NCBI GenBank assembly: GCA_005885015.1
Contig: VAYG01000078.1
Span: forward strand, 2,270 to 8,936
Source: Actinomycetota bacterium
Lineage (GTDB): Bacteria > Actinomycetota > UBA4738
Direction of reading: 5' to 3'
Length of the DNA stretch: 6,667 nt
Shown: positions 1 through 5,470 of the stretch, piece by piece
Layout: every line of letters starts with the position of its first letter
Position numbering within the stretch: position 1 is the first letter of the stretch
The notes under the pieces: generated by a model
What the model was told of the DNA's origin: nothing
Database searches by the model: none
Seen by the model: only the letters and a program-made list of their open reading frames with translations
Position numbers and translations under genes: made by a program

Positions 1-106
1 CACCGACCCCGGCACGGGGGTCATGCGGCACGCCGACGCCGGTTACGAAAAGGCCATCCAGGTGGCCGACAAGCGGGGCATTCGACTGCCCTGGCGGGAC
101 CAGTAA
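1..106 (+). CDS. hutU: Urocanate hydratase (urocanase), C-terminal end only
   Basis: This is the 3' end of a gene that begins left of the window. Reading from base 2 gives 34 codons and a TAA stop at 104-106. The peptide contains GVMRHADAGYEKAI, which matches the strongly conserved C-terminal segment of urocanase (GVxRHADAGY followed by a short helix and tail). Urocanase is a cytosolic NAD+-dependent enzyme that adds water to urocanate to give 4-imidazolone-5-propionate, the second step of histidine breakdown. Only the tail is visible, so NAD-binding and catalytic residues cannot be checked. The presence of hutH and hutI in the same window strongly supports the call. The next gene on this strand (pilT) starts about 120 bp further on, so the two need not be co-transcribed. 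Confidence 0.88.
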   Translation, partial: TDPGTGVMRHADAGYEKAIQVADKRGIRLPWRDQ

Positions 107-169
107 GAGGCCGTTCCCAGAGCCTCAGTACCGCGCCGGTCACGGCCTAGGCCGGAAGGCCCGGTCAAG

Positions 170-191
170 AATCGGACGGGGGTCTCCGATT
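170..191. repeat. Inverted repeat between hutU and pilT
   Basis: AATCGGA at 170-176 is exactly complementary to TCCGATT at 185-191, with an 8-base spacer. It lies in the hutU-pilT spacer (107-227), which otherwise holds only a GGCCTAGGCC palindrome at 144-153 and no small gene that I can support. The repeat could be a weak hutU terminator (no T-run follows, only TTGT) or an operator in front of pilT. It may also be chance in GC-rich DNA. The sequence alone does not decide its role. Confidence 0.3.
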
Positions 192-216
192 GTCACTGTA
201 TCCGCCCATGGCGCCC

Positions 217-230
217 GGAGAGTACTCGTG
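217..230 (+). promoter_or_regulatory. Ribosome binding site and GTG start of pilT
   Basis: GGAG at 217-220 lies 7 nt before the GTG at 228-230. This supports GTG as the start, and the encoded N-terminus (MLDLNALLKTLVSNGGSDLH) fits the usual beginning of PilT proteins. The nearby ATG at 208 is in another frame. Confidence 0.6.
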
Positions 231-1307
231 CTCGATCTGAACGCGTTGCTGAAGACCCTCGTGTCGAACGGCGGGTCCGACCTTCACCTGGTTGCGGGAT
301 CGCCGCCGTACATCCGGGTGAACGGGGTGCTCCGCCGGCTCAAGGCCAAGGTGCTCACGCCCCAGGACACCGTGGACACGGCCCGCTTCATCATCCCCGC
401 CGACCGGCGCGAGCGGTTCGACAACCTCCTGGAGGCTGACTTCGCGTACTCGGCGGCGAACATCGGCCGGTTCCGGGTGAACATGTTCCGGCAGCGCGGG
501 TCGGTGACCCTGGTCTTCCGCCGGGTCCAGGTGGGCAGCGCCTCCTTCGAGGACTTGGGGCTCCCCTTGGTCCTCGGCACGCTGGCCGACTCCCCTCGCG
601 GCCTGCTCCTGGTGACCGGCCCGACCGGATCCGGCAAGACGACCACGCTGGCGGCCCTGATCGACCACATCAACGCCAAGAAGTACGTGCACATCCTGAC
701 CATCGAGGATCCCATCGAGGTCCTTCACCCGCCGAAGCGAGCCAGCGTGAACCAGCGCGAGGTCGGAGTGGACACCGAGAGCTTCGTCCACGCCATGCGG
801 TCGGCCATGCGGCAGGACCCCGACGTGGTGCTGATCGGCGAGATGCGAGACACGGAGACCGTGGCGGCCGCCCTGGCCGCCGCCGAGACGGGACACCTGG
901 TCCTGTCCAGCCTGCACACCACCGACGCCGTGGAGACGGTCAACCGGATCGTGGACTTCTTCCCGGCCGTCAGCCAGCGCCAGGTCCGGATCAGCCTTGC
1001 CAGCTCGCTGCGGGGGGTGGTGTGCCAGCGCCTGGTGCCGCGGATCGGCGGGGGGCGCGTGCCCGTGTGCGAGGTGCTGGTCAACAACGGCCGGGTGGCC
1101 GACCGGATCATCGACCCCGATCTGACGTCGGAGATCCGGGACATCATCAGCGACGGCGAGTACTACGGCATGCAGACCTTCGACAACAATCTCGTCGAGC
1201 TGGTTGAACGCAAGCTGGTGAGCATGGAGGACGCCGTGGAGGCCTCCTCCAGCCCGCACGACATCCGGCTGAAGTTCGAGCAAGCCGGGCTGAAGGTCCC
1301 CGCCTAG
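228..1307 (+). CDS. pilT: PilT-type twitching/retraction ATPase
   Basis: This 359-aa cytosolic hexameric ATPase of the type II/IV secretion superfamily is of usual PilT length (about 340-370 aa). The N-terminal PAS-like domain (about 1-100) opens with the SDLHLVAGSPPYIRVNG signature. The RecA-like domain follows, with Walker A GPTGSGKT at 131-138, an Asp box (TIEDPIE, 158-164), Walker B (DPDVVLIGEMRD, 197-208) and a His box (TGHLVLSSLHT, 221-231). The C-terminal segment SEIRDIISDGE (301-311) corresponds to the PilT AIRNLIRE-type motif. There is no zinc tetracysteine of the PilB/GspE kind, so a retraction-type rather than assembly-type ATPase is favoured. Known PilT proteins power depolymerisation of type IV pili. 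No pilin, PilB, PilC or PilM-Q gene is adjacent, so its partner machinery must be elsewhere, or it serves another type IV filament system. Family assignment is firm; the retraction role here is inferred. Confidence 0.93.
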   Translation: MLDLNALLKTLVSNGGSDLHLVAGSPPYIRVNGVLRRLKAKVLTPQDTVDTARFIIPADRRERFDNLLEADFAYSAANIGRFRVNMFRQRGSVTLVFRRVQVGSASFEDLGLPLVLGTLADSPRGLLLVTGPTGSGKTTTLAALIDHINAKKYVHILTIEDPIEVLHPPKRASVNQREVGVDTESFVHAMRSAMRQDPDVVLIGEMRDTETVAAALAAAETGHLVLSSLHTTDAVETVNRIVDFFPAVSQRQVRISLASSLRGVVCQRLVPRIGGGRVPVCEVLVNNGRVADRIIDPDLTSEIRDIISDGEYYGMQTFDNNLVELVERKLVSMEDAVEASSSPHDIRLKFEQAGLKVPA

Positions 1308-1367
1308 CCTCCCTGGCTGATCCCTCCGGACTTTCCAGCAAGGGATGCATCCTTTTCTCGGCTGTCG

Positions 1368-1373
1368 TAGGAT
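1368..1373 (+). promoter_or_regulatory. Possible -10 element for the copper-protein gene
   Basis: The pilT-cupredoxin spacer (1308-1473) holds TAGGAT at 1368-1373, a TANNNT-type -10 hexamer about 100 bp before the ATG. No good -35 match lies at the usual distance. Just upstream, AAGG-(7 nt)-CCTTTT at 1340-1354 could be a very short terminator-like stem for pilT. Both signals are weak. Confidence 0.22.
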
Positions 1374-1460
1374 TCCGCCTCCATGCCGCCCGCCATGAGC
1401 ACGGTCCGAGTTCGGCCGCCCCCTTGAACCGGGATCGGATGTTCGTGGCACACCGATGCG

Positions 1461-1476
1461 AGGAGGGAATTGTATG
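1461..1476 (+). promoter_or_regulatory. Strong Shine-Dalgarno that fixes the cupredoxin start
   Basis: A perfect AGGAGG at 1461-1466 stands 7 nt before the ATG at 1474. An upstream in-frame ATG at 1456 would place this ribosome site inside the coding region and add six residues before the signal peptide. The start at 1474 is therefore preferred. Confidence 0.8.
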
Positions 1477-1995
1477 AAGAAAGTGTTGTTGCTCGGGGTT
1501 TCCCTCGCCTTGCTGTCCGCCGTAGGTGTCGGCGTGGCAGTGGCGAAGTCGGCCGGCAGCGGGCCGCCCACCGTGCGCACGCTGGGGTCGGAGAGCTTCC
1601 AGAAGAACGTGTTGATCCAGGCCACCCTACGGTTCTCGCCGGACGTCATCCAGGTACCGAGCGGAGGCACCATCCGCTTCGTCAAGAGCGACGATGCGCC
1701 CGACGAGCCCCACACGCTCTCGATCGTCAACGCGTGGCCCAAGACCGTCGAAAAGGTCTTCAGCTGCCCCGTGTGTCGACACATCCTGGAGTCCCACTTC
1801 GCCAACGGGCAGCTCCACCTCCGGGTCGACGCCGACAACGACGGCGGGCTGGACACCACGGGGGACTCCATGGCTGTTGTTCCTGGGGTCGACCAGTCGA
1901 TCAGCTGGAAGGTCACCGCCCCGCCCGGAACGATCCTGAAGTTCCTGTGCGCCATCCACCCCTGGATGCAGGCGGAGATCAAGGTCACGTCTTAA
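1474..1995 (+). CDS. Exported type 1 copper protein (cupredoxin, amicyanin-type ligand loop)
   Basis: This 173-aa protein starts with a clear Sec signal peptide: MKK, a hydrophobic core to about residue 20, and an AVA cleavage site after residue 24. The mature protein would be about 149 aa, secreted or cell-wall associated. No lipobox cysteine is present. The type 1 copper ligands are visible as His80 (DEPHTLSI) and Cys159, His162 and Met165 in CAIHPWM. The Cys-x2-His-x2-Met spacing is that of amicyanin-like cupredoxins, shorter than plastocyanin. Between these lie a segment with Cys98, Cys101, His103 and His108 (CPVCRHILESH) and an acidic DADNDGGLD loop (119-127) resembling DxDxDG calcium loops. 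Known relatives carry single electrons between redox proteins; the partner here is unknown. Neighbouring genes (pilT, hutF-like) give no functional clue. Fold and copper site are confident; the physiological role is not. Confidence 0.85.
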   Translation: MKKVLLLGVSLALLSAVGVGVAVAKSAGSGPPTVRTLGSESFQKNVLIQATLRFSPDVIQVPSGGTIRFVKSDDAPDEPHTLSIVNAWPKTVEKVFSCPVCRHILESHFANGQLHLRVDADNDGGLDTTGDSMAVVPGVDQSISWKVTAPPGTILKFLCAIHPWMQAEIKVTS

Positions 1996-2005
1996 GGCGG
2001 CAGGC

Positions 2006-2037
2006 GGCGGGGGCCGGTGATCATCCCCGGCCCCGCC
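2006..2037. terminator. GC-rich hairpin in the convergent gap after the cupredoxin gene
   Basis: GGGGCCGG at 2010-2017 pairs perfectly with CCGGCCCC at 2027-2034 around a 9-nt loop. With one bulged G (2009), the stem extends by GGC (2006-2008) pairing with GCC (2035-2037), giving 11 pairs. It sits in the 82-bp gap between two converging genes, the usual position of a bidirectional terminator. Neither side has a run of T, so it is not a classical intrinsic terminator; high-GC actinobacteria often use such T-less hairpins. Confidence 0.5.
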
Positions 2038-2077
2038 CCGCCACTCGATTCCTACGCCGCGGGTCCGCCCGGCTCGG

Positions 2078-3421
2078 CTAGTGAGCGCGGACGACGGCAT
2101 CCCGGGGCACGGGCTCCCATCCGCTCGTGACCTGGCGGACCCGGGCCACGATCTCGCGCTCGTCGACCCGGGTGAGCTTGCCGTCCTCCACGATGGTCTC
2201 TCCGCCGACGACTACCCGTCGGATCGCCTCCGGCTGCATGGAATAGACGATCTGCTGCTGGGCGGTACGGCTGGGGTTCACCGAGAGGGCCCCGAGGTCC
2301 ACGACCACCAGGTCGGCGGCGTAGTCGGCGGCGATGCGGCCGATGGGGAGGCCCAGGGCCTCGCCCCCCCGGGCCGTCCCCATGAGCACCGTCTCCTCGG
2401 CCCCCAGGATCGACGCGTCGGCCGCCCGGGCCTTGGCCAGCAGGGCCGCCATCCGCATCTCCTCGAACACCGACTGCCGGTTGTTCGTGCACCCACCGTC
2501 GGTGCCGAGGCAGACGGGGATGCCGAGCTCGAGCATCTCGCGGACGGGCGCGATCCCGTCCCCCAGGAACGCGTTTGCCGAGGGGTTGTGCACCACCCGG
2601 ACCCCGCGGTCGCGCATGATCGCCAGGTCTTTCTCGTCGACCCACACGCAGTGGACCATCAAGGTTCGCTGGGAGAGGACCCCGAGCGAGTCCAGGAAGC
2701 CCACCGGGGTCAGCCCGTGCCGCTCCAGCGACTGGTCCCGTTCGTATTGGCCCTCGGCCACGTGCACGTGGAACGGGAGGTCGAACTCCGCGGCGAGCTT
2801 CGCCCCGCTCCGCACCATGTCGGGGCTGGCCCCGTGGATCGAGTGGGGGGCGGGTTGGGCGAACGCGGTCCGATCGCCCGACAGCGCGGCGTGCAGGTCG
2901 CGGAAGTTGCGCTCGGCGTGGGCAGGGGTCTCCAGGTACCGCTTGGGCGCCCCGGCCCAGTCGTACATGGACCGGGCCAAGACCACGCGGATCCCGATCT
3001 CACGGGCCGCCTCCACCACCGCCATGTCGTTGTCGATCCCGCGGTCGTGCAGGTAGAAGAAGTCGACGGCGGTGGTGACCCCCGCCTTGGCCATCTCGGC
3101 GAAGTCGAACAGGGCGCCGGCCTTGATCCCCTCCCGGTCCAGCCCCTCGGAGTAGGGATAGAGGACCAGGTCGCGCCAGCCCATGAAGCCGAGGTCGTCG
3201 CCCAAACCTCGCAGCAGGATCTGGAACGAGTGGCCGTGGCCGTTCACGGTGCCGGGGAGGACGGCCACCTGCCCCCAGTCCTCTCGGTCCTCGCCGGGAA
3301 AGCGTTCGGCGAGGGCCGGCGGTTCGCCCGTGCCCAGGATCCGCCCGCCCTGCATCACGAAAGCGTGCTTGCGCTCCCACCGGTCGGCGGCGAACACCAG
3401 GTCGGCCGAGACGATCGTCAT
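2078..3421 (-). CDS. Amidohydrolase-superfamily deiminase, probable formimidoylglutamate deiminase (HutF-like)
   Basis: This 447-aa metal-dependent hydrolase belongs to the COG0402 type (ATZ/TRZ/HutF group). Metal ligands are visible as HGH (His62, His64), His220 (FHVHVAE), His257 (MVHCVW) and Asp308 (GTDGG); the group normally binds one Zn or Fe. Features shared with HutF, compared from memory, are HxHSFQ (62-67, Gln67), a WR pair (82-83) before a Tyr-containing helix, FFYLH (121-125) matching the HutF F-x-Y-V-H segment, and APHSIHGASP (191-200) matching its HSLRAVTP segment. HutF hydrolyses N-formimidoyl-L-glutamate to N-formyl-L-glutamate and ammonia, which is the step after HutI. With hutU, hutH and hutI around it, that role is likely. 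The HutF arginine in HSLR, which I recall as a substrate-carboxylate contact, is His196 here, so another amidine or amine substrate is possible. The gene is divergent from hutH with a 59-bp gap. Superfamily is certain; exact substrate is inferred. Confidence 0.7.
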   Translation of the reverse strand: MTIVSADLVFAADRWERKHAFVMQGGRILGTGEPPALAERFPGEDREDWGQVAVLPGTVNGHGHSFQILLRGLGDDLGFMGWRDLVLYPYSEGLDREGIKAGALFDFAEMAKAGVTTAVDFFYLHDRGIDNDMAVVEAAREIGIRVVLARSMYDWAGAPKRYLETPAHAERNFRDLHAALSGDRTAFAQPAPHSIHGASPDMVRSGAKLAAEFDLPFHVHVAEGQYERDQSLERHGLTPVGFLDSLGVLSQRTLMVHCVWVDEKDLAIMRDRGVRVVHNPSANAFLGDGIAPVREMLELGIPVCLGTDGGCTNNRQSVFEEMRMAALLAKARAADASILGAEETVLMGTARGGEALGLPIGRIAADYAADLVVVDLGALSVNPSRTAQQQIVYSMQPEAIRRVVVGGETIVEDGKLTRVDEREIVARVRQVTSGWEPVPRDAVVRAH

Positions 3422-3428
3422 GTCGCCC

Positions 3429-3434
3429 TGTATA
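3429..3434 (-). promoter_or_regulatory. Candidate extended -10 element for the hutF-like gene
   Basis: On the minus strand TATACA is preceded by TG with a one-base gap (TGCTATACA), an extended -10 arrangement. Exactly 7 nt separate it from the ATG at 3421, so a transcript would begin at or next to the start codon (leaderless). No convincing -35 is seen, as is common with extended -10 promoters. A weak AGGG lies 4 nt before the ATG, so leadered translation from a different promoter remains possible. Confidence 0.35.
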
Positions 3435-3443
3435 GCAGACGGG

Positions 3444-3473
3444 TTGCTGGCCGGCGGGCCGTCCCACTAGCCT
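3444..3473 (+). promoter_or_regulatory. Candidate leaderless promoter of hutH
   Basis: TTGCTG at 3444-3449 (-35-like, matching TTG) and TAGCCT at 3468-3473 (TANNNT -10) are 18 nt apart. TAGCCT is followed by 7 nt and then the GTG start at 3481, placing transcription initiation on the start codon. No purine-rich ribosome site precedes the GTG, which agrees with leaderless translation as common in actinobacteria. A GGCC-GGCG-GGCC inverted repeat (3449-3460) lies between the two hexamers and could be an operator, but it is short and GC-biased. Confidence 0.45.
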
Positions 3474-3480
3474 CCGCACC

Positions 3481-5004
3481 GTGCCGGTCGTCCTGGGAGA
3501 GCCCCTGTCCATTGACGAGGTCGCCGCCGCCGCCCGAGGCGAGCCGGTCGAGGTGTCGGCGGCGGCCCGCAAGCGGATGGATGCATCCCGCCGGGTGGTC
3601 GAGGAGACCATCGCCGCCGGCGCGACCGTCTACGGCGTCACCACCGGCTTGGGCAGCCTGGCCAACGTCCGGCTGGAGATGGACGAGCTACGCGCCCTGA
3701 ATCGGAACCTGTTGCGCACGCATGCGGTGGGAGTGGGGGCGCCCCTGTCGGAGTGGGAGGTCCGGGCGATGCTCGTGCTCCGGGCGCACTGCCTGGCCCT
3801 CGGCTACTCCGGGGTTCGGGCGGCCGTCGTCGACCGGCTCGTGGATTTCCTCAACCGGGACGTCCTCCCCCTCGTGCCCGAGCAGGGCTCGCTCGGCGCT
3901 TCGGGTGACCTGGCTCCGCTCGCGCACCTCGCCCTCCCACTGATCGGGGAGGGGATGGTTTCGTTCGAGGGCGACCGGATGCCCGGCGGGGAGGCCCTGA
4001 AGCGAGCCGGGCTGGAGCCGCTCGAGCTCGAGCCGAAGGAGGGGCTGGCCCTGGTCAACGGAACGCAGGGGATGCTGGCGGTCGGCGTCCTGGCGGCCCG
4101 GCGGGGCCGGGCGCTGGCCAAGGCCGCCGACGCGGCCGCGGCAATGACCGTCGAAGCCATCCTGGCCACGGACCGGCCGTTCGACCAGCGCCTGCACCGG
4201 CTCCGGCCCCATCCCGGCCAATCGGCGTCCGCGTCGAACCTCCGCTCACTCCTCGAGGGGAGCGAGATCGTGGCCTCGCACCGCCGGAGCGAGCACATGG
4301 TGCAGGACGCGTACTCGCTGCGGTGCGCGCCGCAGGTCCACGGGGCCTTCCGCGACTCGCTGGCCCACGCCGAGGAGGTGATGACCGTCGAGATCGGCTC
4401 GGTCTCGGACAACCCGGTGGTCACCGAGGACGGCGAGATCATCTCCGGAGGCAACTTCCACGGCCAGCCCGTCGCCGTGGCCCTGGACGCGCTGGCCGGA
4501 GCCTCGGTGGGGCTGGCCTCGATCTCCGAGCGCCGCCTCTACCGCCTGCTCGATCCGTCGACGAACAACGGGCTCCCCCCCTTCCTGGTCCAACGGTCGG
4601 GCTTGAACTCCGGCTTCATGATCGTGCAGTACACGGCGGCCTCGCTGGTCTCGGAGTCGAAGGCCCTGGCCCACCCGGCCGCGGCCGACTCGATCCCTTC
4701 CTCGGCGGGCCAGGAGGACCACGTCAGCATGGGGATGACGTCGGCCCGTCACGCCCGCGAGGTGCTCGCGAACGCCGAGATGGTTGTGGCCCTGGAGGCG
4801 CTGGCCGCCGCCCAGGCGATCGAGCTGAGGACGCCGATGAAGCCGGCGAAGGGGACGGCGGCCGCCCTGGCCGCGATCCGGGCGGAGGTCTCCTTCCTCG
4901 GCTCCGACCGCGACCTCAAGGCCGACGTCGACGAGGCCATCGAGCTGGTCCAGTCGGGCGCGCTGGTGGAGGCGGTCGAACGCGCGGTCGGCCCCCTCGC
5001 CTGA
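3481..5004 (+). CDS. hutH: Histidine ammonia-lyase
   Basis: This 507-aa cytosolic homotetrameric lyase removes ammonia from L-histidine to give trans-urocanate, the first step of the pathway. The Ala140-Ser141-Gly142 triad in GSLGASGDLAPLAH would cyclise to the MIO electrophile. Expected active-site residues are present: Tyr51 (VYGVTTGLG), His81 (HAVGVGAPL), Asn193 (LVNGTQ), Tyr278 and Arg281 (DAYSLRCAPQV), Phe326 (GGNFHG) and Glu412 (QEDHVSMG). The QED motif and His81 favour histidine over phenylalanine or tyrosine as substrate. Length is normal (about 500-515 aa). The GTG start is chosen because the N-terminus PLSIDEVAAAARG aligns with the family start and the next Met is residue 33. The gene stands alone on the + strand, diverging from the hutF-like gene. 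Its TGA stop directly abuts the stop of the opposing membrane-protein gene. Confidence 0.95.
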   Translation: MPVVLGEPLSIDEVAAAARGEPVEVSAAARKRMDASRRVVEETIAAGATVYGVTTGLGSLANVRLEMDELRALNRNLLRTHAVGVGAPLSEWEVRAMLVLRAHCLALGYSGVRAAVVDRLVDFLNRDVLPLVPEQGSLGASGDLAPLAHLALPLIGEGMVSFEGDRMPGGEALKRAGLEPLELEPKEGLALVNGTQGMLAVGVLAARRGRALAKAADAAAAMTVEAILATDRPFDQRLHRLRPHPGQSASASNLRSLLEGSEIVASHRRSEHMVQDAYSLRCAPQVHGAFRDSLAHAEEVMTVEIGSVSDNPVVTEDGEIISGGNFHGQPVAVALDALAGASVGLASISERRLYRLLDPSTNNGLPPFLVQRSGLNSGFMIVQYTAASLVSESKALAHPAAADSIPSSAGQEDHVSMGMTSARHAREVLANAEMVVALEALAAAQAIELRTPMKPAKGTAAALAAIRAEVSFLGSDRDLKADVDEAIELVQSGALVEAVERAVGPLA

Positions 5005-5448
5005 CTACGACGAAACCTCTTCCTTCACGAAGACGTGCCGGGCCAGCCAGATGCCCGCCATCGCCGCCAGCGCCGCAAACCAGACCGCGTTCGCGATGGT
5101 CGCGGCCGCAGATGCCCATCGCTGGGTGACCTCGATGAGGCTCGATGTGGACTCGAACGCCGATGGTCCGCTCGCTTGCAGCAGATACACCACTGCCAAG
5201 CTCAGGACATGGACGACCAGCGCGATGAAGAACAGGCGAAGGAATGCGCTCACCAAATCGTTGCCGGCGGAATGGAGCGGTGAGGGACTTGTAAGCCTCT
5301 CGGCCTCGATCAGGCCGTTCTCGTCGCCGGGGACCCGTCCCAGCAGCTCGTCCGGCTGTCTCTTGTCGAATACGACGTATTCCTGACCGACCTCGGCAAG
5401 GGCGTAGCCACCCCTGGATTCCAGGACATCTGGCATCTGGTCATCCAT
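5005..5448 (-). CDS. Small two-helix membrane protein of unknown function
   Basis: I do not recognise this gene. It encodes 147 aa from the ATG at 5448, preceded by AGGA with an 8-nt gap. The frame is open further upstream to 5586, but that part overlaps the hutI coding region and looks like hutI antisense (Arg/Pro/Ser rich), so it is not included. Residues 1-64 form a soluble, acidic, mixed-composition region (GGYALAEVGQEYVVFD, then PDELLGRVPGDENG). Two hydrophobic segments follow, at about 65-90 (LVSAFLRLFFIALVVHVLSL onward) and 111-137 (WASAAATIANAVWFAALAAM onward). The tail is short and charged (LARHVFVKEEVSS). The gene begins 22 bp after the hutI stop on the same strand, so co-transcription with hutI is likely. 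It has no resemblance to the multi-helix histidine permeases HutT or HutM. Slightly lower GC than its neighbours and the overlap-free fit argue that it is real. Confidence 0.62.
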   Translation of the reverse strand: MDDQMPDVLESRGGYALAEVGQEYVVFDKRQPDELLGRVPGDENGLIEAERLTSPSPLHSAGNDLVSAFLRLFFIALVVHVLSLAVVYLLQASGPSAFESTSSLIEVTQRWASAAATIANAVWFAALAAMAGIWLARHVFVKEEVSS

Positions 5449-5470
5449 CCGGCGAATCCTAGTCGGAGGA

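Noticed and set aside
144..161. GGCCTAGGCC palindrome and GGCCT/AGGCC stem after hutU
   Set aside because: It is short, GC-biased and lacks a T-run, so I could not support a terminator call.
1456..1473. Upstream ATG for the cupredoxin gene
   Set aside because: It would place the perfect AGGAGG inside the coding region and put six residues before an otherwise standard signal peptide.
165..1988. 607-codon minus-strand open frame opposite pilT and the cupredoxin gene
   Set aside because: It is antisense to two well-supported genes. Its sequence is low complexity (Arg, Gly, His, Asp rich) with no recognisable domain, typical of an open frame produced by high GC.
2081..3700. 539-codon plus-strand open frame over the hutF-like gene
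   Set aside because: The opposite strand encodes a clear amidohydrolase with all metal ligands. This frame also runs into hutH in another phase and has no domain signal.
5018..5033. TCTTC/GAAGA mini-hairpin just after hutH
   Set aside because: It has only five pairs, lies inside the opposing coding region and has no T-run, so it is likely chance.
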